This document shows, one piece after another, positions 1 through 9,389 of a stretch of DNA of 64,000 bases. A model generated the notes under the pieces. It worked only from the letters and a program-made list of their open reading frames with translations. It had not been told where the DNA came from and did no database searches. The stretch is from Austropuccinia psidii (Eukaryota; Basidiomycota; Pucciniomycetes; Pucciniales; Sphaerophragmiaceae), in assembly GCA_023105745.1 (NCBI GenBank), contig JALGQZ010000011.1:13416975-13480974 (forward strand). The letters run 5' to 3'. Numbering within the stretch: position 1 is the first letter of the stretch; each line of letters starts with the position of its first letter. Position numbers and translations under genes: made by a program.

Positions 1-1060
1 GATGGTGAGTTTTTCTTTTTGCCAAGAAAGTGGAGAAAATACAGCTCCTGAAAATTGAACTGTCTTCTAGTCATATGATATATATGAGAAAATTATGCTG
101 GTGTTTCTGTTTCTTATCAAAATCATGTGATGTCTTGGAGATAATTTGGCTGGTGATGTTTTCTTGAAGGTGGGGAAAGTATTTTTTTGTTTCTATTTTT
201 TACGTATGTTATGAGAGAATTATGCTGGTGGTTCTTTTTCTTATCAAAATCATGTGATGTCTTCGAGATAATTTTGCTGTTGACACTTTCATTTTTGGTT
301 ACTTTGTTACGTATTTTCTGAGAGAATTATGCTGGTGGTCCTTTCCCTTATCCAAATCATGTGATGTATTTGAGATAATTTGGCTGGTGAGTTTTTCTTT
401 TTGCCAAGAAAGTGGAGAAAATACAGCTCCTGACAATTGAACTTTCTTCTAGTCATATGATATATATGAGAGAATTATGCTGGTGCTTTATGTTTCTTAT
501 CAAAATCATGTGATGTGTTTGAGATAATTTGGCTGGTGGGATTCTCTTTTTGCCAAGAAAGTGGAGAAAATACAGCTCCAGACAATTGAAAATTCTTCTA
601 GTCATATGATATATATGAGAAAATTATGCTGGTGTTTCTGTTTTAGTATTGTATCATTTCATATGGAGATTGCATCATTTCTATCAAGTTTTCTGCGTGC
701 CATTATTACTAAGCAAACATTTGTTCTTGGAAAATATATTGTAATTTTATGCATAGCCTTGAGGTATTTCTTCTTTCAATTGAATCAAGGTGGGGAAAAT
801 ACAGCTTCTGATGCTTTGGTCTATTTTCATATACCTTTATTTAGATTAACTGCCTTTAATGACGTAATTTTTTATTGATGATGCGATAAGGTGGATATAT
901 CCTTTGATACTATACTGTTTTGATAAGATCTTGAGGCTGTGTATTGTATATTTCTTTTTGAGATTTGTAGTTGTAATGTGTAAATATGTTTTGCGAATTA
1001 CCATTTTTTTTTGTTTTATTGGTAAGCTTAAAACTGGTACTAATGGTATGGAATACCACA
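1..1060 (-). repeat. 3' LTR of element A, partial (outer end lies outside the window)
   Basis: Nearly identical to 23531-24590. It ends in CCACA at 1060, and on the minus strand is directly preceded by a purine tract. It contains several copies of a 130-150-bp unit that includes 'attatgctggtg', at about 90, 215, 325, 475 and 625. Short open frames in it are shadows; none is shared with a known protein. Confidence 0.9.
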
Positions 1061-1073
1061 TCCCCCTCTCCAT
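1061..1073 (-). other. Polypurine tract of element A
   Basis: On the minus strand ATGGAGAGGGGGA lies immediately before the LTR start TGTGGTATTCC. A purine run against the 3' LTR is the usual primer for plus-strand DNA synthesis in LTR elements. Position and composition fit; there is no other evidence. Confidence 0.75.
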
Positions 1074-1115
1074 TTAATGCTGTCCCCAGCATTCCAGTTG
1101 AAAAGCTTGCCATTA

Positions 1116-2192
1116 TCAATCATATTCATTTTGTTCAATTTCTTCTCCCTCCAATATTAACTCTTCATCTTCAATTTCTTCACTGCTTTCATTTTCTGAC
1201 TCTGAACTTAATTGAGCTTCCTTTCCTCTTGGATAAAACCTCTTGATGTGACTTGCTGCAAATTTTCTTGTAAGTTTGGTGCCATCCAATTCTTCAAGCT
1301 CATAAGGTCCATTATTAACTTGATTTATGACTCTATAAGGTCCATTCCAGCGGTTGTTGAAGAGTAATCCCCACTGTGACTCAAGTGGTTTATTATAAAC
1401 TAATACCAAGTCCCCTGGTTCAAGTGGATTTCTCAGTCTATGTGCCATCTTTTTGTCCAAATATTGAACTGATTTGTGTCTTGAATCTCTTAATTTCTCT
1501 GCTGCTGCTAATCTTGTTTCCTCTTTCGCTGCAATCTGTAATGCTCTTTCTTCCAATAGTTCTTCTCTTGTTGATATTTTATTCCATTCAATGGCTAGAT
1601 ATGTATTTGTTTCAATATCAATTGGCAAAACAGCTTGCTGACCAAATTGAAGCTCAAATGGTGAGTATCCTGTTGTTTGTTTTGTTGATATTCTATCTGC
1701 CAACGTCACAATTGGTAAGTATTCTTTCCATTTGGATCCATTTTCACCACACATTTTTACAAGGGCATCTTTCAATTGCTTATGTCCTCTTTCAACCATT
1801 CCTTGTGATTCTGGGTAGTAAGGTGTAGTTATTCTGATTATTGATCCTGCTCTTTTGACTGCTTCTTGTAGTTCTTTTCCAAATTCTTCTCCTCCGTCAA
1901 CTGTCACTTCTTTTGGAGCTCCATATCTACAAATCCATTCTGACATAAACCATTCTGAGACTGATTTTGCAGTTAGCCTTGCTAATGCCACAGTTTCTGG
2001 CCATCCTGAAAAGTCATCTCTTGCTACAACTAAATATTTCCATCTTCCTGCCTTAATGTGAACCGCATCCATTCTGAATCTTTCAAATAAAGTAGATGTT
2101 ACAGATATCTTTGCTTCTTCTTTTTGTTGCAAATGACTCCTTTTTTGACATTCTTGACATGATTTGACCCATTTCTTGACTATCTTTTTCAT
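1116..2192 (-). CDS. Element A integrase (catalytic core and C-terminal domain)
   Basis: This 358-codon frame carries the end of the integrase zinc finger (CQECQK), then an rve-type catalytic core. The acidic residues are in MDAVH, in VDGGEEF, and the Glu of GMVERGHK, with 34 residues between the second Asp and the Glu. It ends with a typical Ty3 C-terminal region (WNGPYRVI...) and an acidic tail. It would insert element cDNA into the genome. It begins 4 bases before the upstream RNase H frame ends, in another frame. The natural junction reads ERYWWEGM, so one base has been lost near 2210-2216 relative to a continuous pol. That makes the element's pol broken here, unless a ribosomal shift repairs it. 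No chromodomain is seen. Confidence 0.85.
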   Translation of the reverse strand: MKKIVKKWVKSCQECQKRSHLQQKEEAKISVTSTLFERFRMDAVHIKAGRWKYLVVARDDFSGWPETVALARLTAKSVSEWFMSEWICRYGAPKEVTVDGGEEFGKELQEAVKRAGSIIRITTPYYPESQGMVERGHKQLKDALVKMCGENGSKWKEYLPIVTLADRISTKQTTGYSPFELQFGQQAVLPIDIETNTYLAIEWNKISTREELLEERALQIAAKEETRLAAAEKLRDSRHKSVQYLDKKMAHRLRNPLEPGDLVLVYNKPLESQWGLLFNNRWNGPYRVINQVNNGPYELEELDGTKLTRKFAASHIKRFYPRGKEAQLSSESENESSEEIEDEELILEGEEIEQNEYD

Positions 2193-3227
2193 TCCTTCCC
2201 ACCAATATCTTTCTTGATTCTCCTGTATGTTTCATTTTCCCCTCTATGCCCCAGCTCTTCATGCATTTTCTTTAGTATCTGTTTCTGAGCTTTTTCATTG
2301 TATACAACTATTTGTGGATGTGCTTGATTTCTTCTTTTCAGCTGCCCTCCTTCTAAATAGAAATTCACTGATCTTCTTTTAATTTTCTTGAAGTAGTCTT
2401 CCCCAATACTTTGTGGCTTTTTCAAACTATTCAAATATTCCTGCATATGTTTTCCAAATCTTTCCTGTTTTATTGGAATTTCAAAATTTTTTGTTTTATT
2501 CCTTGATAATTTTGCAACTTTACTTGTATTTACTTCTTTTAGGCCAAATCCTGGATGTGGTTTAATCCAATCTTCATCTTCATCAAAATCATCCCTTTCA
2601 CTTTCTTCTTCATCTTCTCCTTTTGGTCTTCTTGATAACCCATCTGGCATAGTAAATGTTTTTCCTGGTTTGTGTACAAGATCAAATGAGAAAAGTTGAA
2701 TGTATGCCACCCATCTTGTCATTGGTGCATTCGGTAAACATGGTGTGTTGATCATTTCTATTAAAGCTTTAGCATGTACTTGAAGTTCAAAGTGTTGCCC
2801 CCATAATATTGTTTGAAGTTTTTTCAGTATTCTTGCTACACTGCAAAGCTCTAATTTTGGCTGAGAGTATTTACATTCTAGTCTGGAAAATGTTACTGAT
2901 TCATATAGTACTGGTCTATCCTTTCCATCTTCATCCTCTTGCATAAGAACTGCACCAGCTGCAATATAACTTGAATCTATTGCTAATTTTATTTTTCCTG
3001 AATCTTTATCATAATTTAATGTCTTCAAAGTAATCTCTTCTCCTACTATTTTCCTGAGTTTTATAAATGCTTCTTCACATTTTTCATCCCATTTCCACAA
3101 TACATCCTCCCTTGTCAATCTTCTCAATGGTGCTGCAACTTGTGAAAAGTCCTTGATAAAAATTCTGACATATGCACATAGTCCTAAGAATCCTCTAACT
3201 TCCTTCTTTGTTGTTTGTCTAGGCCAG
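2189..3227 (-). pseudogene. Element A pol, 5'-cut fragment: end of RT, RNase H and integrase zinc finger
   Basis: From the insertion point at 3227 the frame reads the end of RT (KKEVRGFLGLCAYVRIFIKD), then RNase H (IDSSYIAAGAVLMQ, and later the PGKTFTMPDGLSRRP motif typical of Ty3 elements), an acidic linker, and the first half of the integrase HHCC finger (MHEELGHRGENETYRR). Removing element B and one target copy (9907 bp) puts this in frame with the RT fragment at 13130-14207, so both came from one gene. The frame ends at 2189 because of a 1-nt shift. RNase H degrades the RNA template during reverse transcription. Confidence 0.85.
3223..3227. repeat. Left target-site duplication of element B (GCCAG)
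   Basis: GCCAG directly precedes the LTR start TGTCACA, and the same five bases directly follow the other LTR at 13130-13134. A perfect 5-bp duplication is typical of Ty3 integration and shows that B inserted whole. Confidence 0.95.
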
Positions 3228-4344
3228 TGTCACAAGGGCTCTTGGACAGAAATACAAGAGTGGCCTGGCACTCAGCAATCAGGGAACTCACTTGGAAGAC
3301 TCCAAAGAATAAAGAAATAAAAATAATAAGAATGAATTCCTCTAAAAGATATGCAGGTACAAGATGAGATGCAAAAGAGGAAGGGGAAGCCAAATGGCCA
3401 AAGAGCCAACCAAGTAAGTCCTTAATCACTGTTTCAACCTGCCAAAAATGAATAATGGAATTAGTAAGGATATGACCACCAAATATCCATTGACAGGCGA
3501 AGAAAGAGAAAGAGAAAGGTGCTAAATGACTGACTTAATAATATCAGTATTTGCTTAACTAACGTGAAAAGAAAATAGAGATAAAATAAAATCAAAATAT
3601 ATTAATTAACTGGGGAAAACCCCCCAGGGTGGAAAGGGTAGCCGGTATATGTGAAAAGTTGGGAGCTTGAGTTCTTCAGGCTGAAAACTGATCTGTATTG
3701 ATCCTTGAGGCTGTATTGATTCTTTTGGGAATTGATACAGCTGGCTAATATTGAAATTGAATTGGGTTGAATGAATTTCCCATGATTGAAAATGAAATAC
3801 AGGTCTTGATGGATCCAGACTGTATTGAAATGAATATGGTTGCCAAGATGGATTGAGTGGAGCTTTGACACTTGACAACTTCTTTTTGGCATTGCCTCTT
3901 GAATACACTTGAGAATGAATTGAAAGTATTCCCTTGGAATGAATACTTGGAGTGAGAATAACCAATGACTGCTTGATGGCGTCATTGGTCTTTGACGCTG
4001 AAACACTTGCTCTTGAGCCTTGATGATTCCTCTGAATGGTTGGGTGCCTTGATGACGTGATGAGATGTTGGAATGTTGAAATGAACATTTGATATTGCCA
4101 CCATTGAATTGCTGTTGAAAAATGATGCACAATGATATATAACATCATTTATGGCATATTGGTTGATTGGCAAGAAGATTACGTCCAAAGGTCTTGAGAT
4201 GGAAAGGCAGAGGGAAAAGGATGGATGTAATGGCTTCAGAGCTTGGAATGGTGTTTCTGGGCCTTTTGGGGTTTTTGGCCAATTTTGGGTTCTGAGCCAA
4301 AAACTGGCCCAAAAGGCGGGAAAGTGTCTTTTGGACACTTTGCG

Positions 4345-4575
4345 TCAAAGTGCGCAAAAATGCGCAAAATGCGCAAAAGTGCGCAAATGCGCAAAGTGCG
4401 CAAAAATGCGCAAAATGCGCAAAAGTGCGCAAATATGCGCAAATGCGCAAAGTGCGCAAAAAGTGCAAAATGCGCAAAAGTGCGCAAAATGCGCAAAAAG
4501 TGCGCAAATGCGCAAAAGTGCGCAAAATGCGCAAACAATGCGCAAATGCGCAAAAATGCGCAAATGCGCATTATG
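4345..4575. repeat. GCGCA-type minisatellite in the 3' LTR of B
   Basis: About 25 imperfect units of 8-10 bp (AAATGCGC, AAAGTGCGC) in direct repeat. All frames stay open on both strands because of the repeat, giving meaningless Cys/Ala/Lys- or Phe/Ala/His-rich ORFs. It is the main length difference between the two LTRs. Confidence 0.9.
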
Positions 4576-4576
4576 A

Positions 4577-4607
4577 GCCCAAATGGCCAAAAAACAGCCA
4601 TTTGGGC
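4577..4607. repeat. 11-bp inverted repeat (hairpin) in the 3' LTR of B
   Basis: Arms GCCCAAATGGC and GCCATTTGGGC are perfect complements around a 9-base A-rich loop. It lies directly next to the minisatellite, in U3. The same hairpin is at 12854-12884 in the other LTR. Function unknown; a protein-binding site or a transcript hairpin are possible. Confidence 0.75.
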
Positions 4608-4852
4608 CATTTCCCCTGGTTTTGAGGGAAATGACCAGAAATACCCATTTGGCCATAAATTGCCGCTATGGGTGCTGGATTGAGGTGAAGGGCCATGGAG
4701 GCCCCAAAACACAAATGGCCATAAATGGTCCATGAGCTGATGACGTGGCCATATTGGCCACTGGTGATGGATATGGCCAATTGGCCATAAAAGGGCTGTG
4801 GCTTGATATGCCATATGGGGATCCAAGGAAGTGAATTGCCATGGTTGTGACA

Positions 4853-4864
4853 GTACCCCCCACC
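4853..4864 (-). other. Polypurine tract of element B
   Basis: On the minus strand GGTGGGGGGTAC abuts the 3' LTR start TGTCACA. The G-run beside the LTR is the expected plus-strand primer. Confidence 0.75.
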
Positions 4865-5660
4865 TTGAAATGGTGAGCTCCTGAGCACCAATACAAGGTG
4901 AAGCCTGTTGAGGCTATTGGAAGGATTTTGAGAGAGTGATTCAAGAGGACTGATTAATGTAAAAATTTGAAAACTGATATTAAGAATTTGACATTTGACG
5001 CAGGACTTGCTTGATCTTCTTTTGACAGTGGCTTCATGATTGGAATTGAATTTTAAAATGAATGAAAAATTTTGACGTGATAATTGACGTGATAAAAGAA
5101 AATTTAAAATAAAAATAAAATAATAATAAAGAATGAAAATGAAATTATGAAAAGAAAAGGAAAAAGAAAAGAGAAATGAATTGAATCTTGAGGAGGTTTC
5201 AATCTTCATCACGGAGGTTGATAACTGATTTTGAAATTGGCCAAGGACCTGGAAAGATAAATTTGATGCCAGGTGCTCACAAAGTGGCCAAGGTGATGTT
5301 TTTGACAAGATTGTAGACCCCTCAGGGAAGTGCACACCAGGAGAGGAACTTACTTTTGGTAGTTACCACTCCCGCCAGTGCCATAAAAATAAAAAAAAAC
5401 TGTTGAAGGAATGAATTTGAATTTTGAAGTCTTGGAAATGAATTGAAAAGTGAATGGCCCATTGTCCCAAGTGAGAATGGCCATAAAATTGGAAATGAAG
5501 TTGAAAGCCCTGCCAGGGATCTGTGTCCAAAATTGCAAAGTGCTCACAGAGTGGCCAAGGTGATGCTTACAACAAAACAGAGTAGAATACCCCTAAAGGT
5601 GCATACCAGGAGTGGGACTTACTTTTGGTAATTCCTCTCCCCACCAAGCACCATAATGAA
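4865..5660 (-). other. 3' region of element B, non-coding, with two related 120-bp modules
   Basis: No coding frame with a recognisable domain. Two related blocks (about 5270-5387 and 5537-5660) each read, on the plus strand, a GTGCTCAC-type start, GTGGCCAAGGTGATG, then CCAGGAG, ACTTACTTT and a 'CC..CCA/GC' end. On the sense strand each contains AAAGTAAGT, a good 5' splice-site match, and the second lies right after the pol stop codon. The same pair recurs in the decayed element C (26466-26583 and 26857-26974). Spliced 3' regions are possible; nothing downstream identifies an acceptor with confidence. Confidence 0.6.
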
Positions 5661-8600
5661 TCAAGCTTTTGAAAAATTTGGCCCAGGCTTGTCAGGATAT
5701 AATGAATGAAAATCTTTGACAAGTTCAGGACAATTCTTGAGGTTTTCGGTTGGTTCCCAAGTGGATCTTTCTGGGTCTTGACTGAAACCTTTCCATTCCA
5801 CCAGATACCATAATTTTCCTCTCTTGAGCTTTGAGTCCAGTATTTGAGAGACTTCCCATTCCTCTTCTTCTTCAATGGTGATTGGAGGAGGAGGCTCTTG
5901 ATGCCTATTTGGGATTGTTGACGTCTTGACTGGTTCCAAAAGGGAAATATGGAAAACTGGGTGGATGGATTTCCATTGAGATGGAAGCTTGAGGTGGTAG
6001 GCATGAGTGCTGACTTTCTTCAAGATTGGAAAAGGACCCAGCCATCTTTCAGACAGCTTTTTGGTGGGTCTGGTTGATTTGATGTTCTTGGAAGAAAGCC
6101 ATACCATGTCACCGGGATTGAAAACAGGTGGACTTGCTCTACTTTTATCTGCATACCTCTTAAACCTGTTTATGGCAACTTCAAGTTCTCTCTTGACATC
6201 TTGCTGTACTGATTGGATTTTTGTTGATAACTTTCCAGCCGGAGTGTCTTGAGTGATGTGAACTGAGTCAAAATGAGGGTCTCTTCCATAAACAGTGAGA
6301 AATGGTGATTGTTTTGTTGAAGAGTGGTCAGAGTTATTGTAGGCAAATTCAGCCAGAGGGAGCCAGGTGTTCCAATCATCTTGATGATAACTGACATACA
6401 TCCGAAGGTACTGTTCTAGTATCTGATTTACCCTCTCTGTCTGTCCATCAGTTTCTGGATGGTAAGCAGTTGACAAGTCTCTTGAAATCTTGAGCTGCTG
6501 ACAAAGGTTGGTCCAAAAAGAAGAAACAAAAAGAGAACCTCGATCACTAACAATGCTTGAAGGAAGGCCATGCTTTGAGAAAATATTCTTGATGAATAAA
6601 TGGGCCAAGTCTAATGAAGTGATTGAAGCTATTGTTGGAATAAAAATCGCCATTTTTGAGAATCTGTCCACTATGACTAAAATTGAATCAAAGGAATTGG
6701 ACAGTGGCAATTGAGTGATGAAATCCATTGAAAGACAAATCCAAGGACCACTTGGAATTGGAAGAGGCTTGAGGAGTCCAAACTTCTTGTGATGAATATT
6801 TTTGTTTCTTGAACACTGTTGACAGGATGATACATAATCCTTGATAAATTGAGTCATGCCGGACCAGTGGAAATCCCGCTTGACAAGTTTGAGAGTCTTC
6901 TCTTGGCCAGGGTGTCCAGCTAGAGGAGAGTCATGCCGCTTTTGAAGTATATTGAGTTGAATTGTGGGGTCATTTGGGACCACCACTCGATCTTTGAAAA
7001 GGAGAAGTCTGGAAGAGGAATCAAGAGAATAATCTTGGACAGATTTACCTTTACCCAAATCTTCAAGGACACTTCTATATTGAGAATCTTGCCACACTGC
7101 CTTCTGAATTGAATCAATCAAATTTGAAAATGAATCCACCTTGACTGCAAAAAACTTTGAGGCTTGAATTTCATCTTGCTTGATTATCTTCTGATAGTTC
7201 ATTGGATTCTTGCTGATGAAATCCTCCCCCCTCTCCGGGTAAACGTCGTCCCGACGTGACAAGGCATCTGGAAGGGTGGCCAAGCGGCCAGGGCGGTAAG
7301 TGATTGAGAAATGAAATTCAGATAAAAATTCAGCCCAGCGGGCTTGACGGCGAGTGAGAATCTTGGAAGACATGAAATATTGAAGCGATGAATGATCGGT
7401 GAGAACTTCAAAAGGGGAAGAAATGGAAAGAAGGAAAGCTCTCCAGCGCTTGAGAGCCCAGACTATGCCAAGGAGTTCCTTGTCATGAATCTCATAATTG
7501 AGCTCAGCTGGGAGAAGCTTGCGGCTATCAAATGCAATGGGATGTTTTCCTGAGTCAGAGACCTGACTCAGTACAGCACCCAAGGCATAATCTGATGCAT
7601 CGGTCTCTACAATGGTGGGTAGAGAAGGATTGAAATGAGAAAGGATTGGAGCAGTGGTGAATGCCTCTTTGAGTTGATGAAACTGTCTAAGAGCTTCCTC
7701 ATTGAGGGGAAAACGGGAATCTTTCTTGAGGAAACTTGTGAGTGAACTAATTTTCTTTGAATAATTCTTGATGAAACGGCGGTAAAAATTGGCAAAGCCA
7801 AGGAATGATTGAAGAGCCTTGAGGTTTCTTGGAGGTGGCCAATTGAGAACTTGCTGGACTTTTGCTTGGTCCATCTTGAGGCCTTCAGAAGAAACTACAT
7901 AACCAAGATATTCCACACTTGAAACATGAAATAGGCATTTGGACGCCTTAGCAAAGAGGTTATTGGCTCTGAGTCTGGAAAGAACAGTGGACACATGAGT
8001 GACATGTTCTTCCTCAGATTTGGGAAAGACCATAATGTCATCCAAATAAACCACAACATAAACATCAAGAAGATCATAAAAAATATCATTGACGAGATTT
8101 TGAAAAGAAGCAGGAGCATTGGTAAGCCCAAATGGCATAACCAAGTACTCATAACTACCATATTTGGTTCTAAAACAAGTCAAATGTTCATCACCTTCCT
8201 TGATTCTGAGCAGGTTATATGCACCACGCAAATCAATCTTGGAGAAGATAGAAGAACCATTGAAAACAGTGAGAAGCTGATTCATAGGAGGAACAGGATA
8301 CTTGTTCTTCCTAGTAACAGCATTGAGCTTGCGGTAATCAACACACAAACGGAGGCCACCGTCTTTCTTTTTGACAAAAAGAACAGGTGCTCCTGTAGAA
8401 GAGGAGCTTGGCCGGATGAAACCTTTCTCTACATTCTCTGAAATGTAGGCCCTGAGTGTATCTGACTCTTGGTTTGATAAAGAGTAGATCACCCCAACTG
8501 GAGGTAGAGACCCCTCCAGCTCGATATGATGATCACAGGCGCGGTGAGGAGGAAGTTTCTCTGCTTTCACCTTGGAAAATACATCCAAATATTGGTGATA

Positions 8601-9362
8601 AACAGAAGGAACAACCTTCATCACGGTTTCTATTTCTTCTGGCTCTTCCTCTTCATCCCACAACTCCTCCAGGGAGTCATGATAAGATGAAGGAGGAAGG
8701 TCCATATTCCCAAAGAAGAGATGAAGTGAAGATACAGAATTATCTTCTCCAACATCTTGAATCTCTTTGAAGACTTCATCTCTAGATGATAGTAATGACT
8801 GATGGGAATTAAGGGAAGGAATATGGACAGAAGACGGAAATGATGGTGTTCTAGAATCACCAACCAGAGCTGCACATGATTTGGCAGAAGAAAAGTCATT
8901 ACTGAAAGAAATTGAAGGATCATTATAGTCCTTATGATCAGAATTAAAGGTGATCAATCCTTGCCTCCAATCAATAAACGGATTAAAATGATTAAGAAAG
9001 TCAAAGCCCAATATGAGGTCTTCTCCCTTGGGAGTATCAATGACTAAAAAGTCCCATTCAAAGCTTGGGAAGGAAGGGAGCTCAACCATATATTTAGTAT
9101 GGTGAGTCACAAATAAAGAAGGAGACTCAGAGGAGTCAAGAATAATAAGGGGAATCTTCTCCGGGAGTTCTGACATGGTCAAAGAATACTTGTGAACAAA
9201 CTGCTTTGCAATAAATGAGTTGGTAGCACCAGAATCAATGAGAATACTGTAAAACATATCAGAGAGAGAAGAAAAAGCAAAAAATTTAAGAGAATTTTTG
9301 ACACCAGTATTCAGAATGCACAATTGTGCTCTGGATGGAAAACTGTGAAGACCATTGAACAC
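5661..9362 (-). CDS. Element B Pol polyprotein (protease, RT, RNase H, integrase, chromodomain)
   Basis: An open frame of about 1233 residues. Protease active site IDSGATNSF lies near residue 42, RT motif [10 protein letters not shown] near 437, and RNase H ETDASDYALGAVLS near 580. The integrase HHCC finger is near 810 (HDSPLAGHPG...CQQCSR), followed by the core with MDFITQLP, VSDRGSLF and DGQTERVNQ. A chromodomain (WEVSQILDSKL...YLVEWKGF...TWEP) ends it at about 1165-1222. The chromodomain marks a chromovirus and usually directs insertion to particular chromatin. The annotated first codon is GTG; the frame is open further upstream into gag, with no ATG in this frame at the junction. Pol is therefore most likely made as a Gag-Pol fusion through the -1 frameshift at 9383-9389. 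All catalytic motifs are present. Confidence 0.95.
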   Translation of the reverse strand: MFNGLHSFPSRAQLCILNTGVKNSLKFFAFSSLSDMFYSILIDSGATNSFIAKQFVHKYSLTMSELPEKIPLIILDSSESPSLFVTHHTKYMVELPSFPSFEWDFLVIDTPKGEDLILGFDFLNHFNPFIDWRQGLITFNSDHKDYNDPSISFSNDFSSAKSCAALVGDSRTPSFPSSVHIPSLNSHQSLLSSRDEVFKEIQDVGEDNSVSSLHLFFGNMDLPPSSYHDSLEELWDEEEEPEEIETVMKVVPSVYHQYLDVFSKVKAEKLPPHRACDHHIELEGSLPPVGVIYSLSNQESDTLRAYISENVEKGFIRPSSSSTGAPVLFVKKKDGGLRLCVDYRKLNAVTRKNKYPVPPMNQLLTVFNGSSIFSKIDLRGAYNLLRIKEGDEHLTCFRTKYGSYEYLVMPFGLTNAPASFQNLVNDIFYDLLDVYVVVYLDDIMVFPKSEEEHVTHVSTVLSRLRANNLFAKASKCLFHVSSVEYLGYVVSSEGLKMDQAKVQQVLNWPPPRNLKALQSFLGFANFYRRFIKNYSKKISSLTSFLKKDSRFPLNEEALRQFHQLKEAFTTAPILSHFNPSLPTIVETDASDYALGAVLSQVSDSGKHPIAFDSRKLLPAELNYEIHDKELLGIVWALKRWRAFLLSISSPFEVLTDHSSLQYFMSSKILTRRQARWAEFLSEFHFSITYRPGRLATLPDALSRRDDVYPERGEDFISKNPMNYQKIIKQDEIQASKFFAVKVDSFSNLIDSIQKAVWQDSQYRSVLEDLGKGKSVQDYSLDSSSRLLLFKDRVVVPNDPTIQLNILQKRHDSPLAGHPGQEKTLKLVKRDFHWSGMTQFIKDYVSSCQQCSRNKNIHHKKFGLLKPLPIPSGPWICLSMDFITQLPLSNSFDSILVIVDRFSKMAIFIPTIASITSLDLAHLFIKNIFSKHGLPSSIVSDRGSLFVSSFWTNLCQQLKISRDLSTAYHPETDGQTERVNQILEQYLRMYVSYHQDDWNTWLPLAEFAYNNSDHSSTKQSPFLTVYGRDPHFDSVHITQDTPAGKLSTKIQSVQQDVKRELEVAINRFKRYADKSRASPPVFNPGDMVWLSSKNIKSTRPTKKLSERWLGPFPILKKVSTHAYHLKLPSQWKSIHPVFHISLLEPVKTSTIPNRHQEPPPPITIEEEEEWEVSQILDSKLKRGKLWYLVEWKGFSQDPERSTWEPTENLKNCPELVKDFHSLYPDKPGPNFSKA

Positions 9363-9389
9363 AACATGATCTTCACTCAGGCTTTTCCC
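9345..9389 (-). promoter_or_regulatory. Programmed -1 ribosomal frameshift signal between gag and pol of element B
   Basis: On the minus strand the gag frame reads CAG GGA AAA GCC TGA. The heptamer G GGA AAA (9383-9389) is a canonical X XXY YYZ slippery site in the correct frame, two codons before the gag stop. After a 6-nt spacer (GCCTGA) comes a 9-bp stem, GTGAAGATC (9368-9376) with GGTCTTCAC (9345-9353), closing a 14-nt loop. A -1 slip enters the pol frame exactly. Element C keeps heptamer, spacer, stem and loop length with compensatory changes. Confidence 0.85.

Larger units (their letters stand above)
3228..4852 (-). repeat. 3' LTR of element B
   Basis: Matches 11486-13129 throughout, apart from small changes, mainly fewer units in the minisatellite. 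It starts TGTCACA and ends TGTGACA. Two overlapping minus-strand open frames (about 3602-4148) occur in both copies but in competing frames with no recognisable domain, so I do not call them genes. Confidence 0.95.

Noticed and set aside
561..878. 105-codon plus-strand frame in A's LTR, also at 24091
   Set aside because: Antisense to the element, in both LTRs, no recognisable feature.
3602..4338. Overlapping minus-strand frames of 118-180 codons present in both LTRs of B
   Set aside because: They are identical only because LTRs are copies. Frames compete, composition is Ser/Gln/His-rich without domains, and B's RNA start would fall inside.
4345..4656. Open frames of up to 196 codons on both strands rich in Cys/Ala/Lys or Phe/Ala/His
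   Set aside because: Artefacts of the GCGCA minisatellite, which has no stops in any frame; copy number differs between LTRs.
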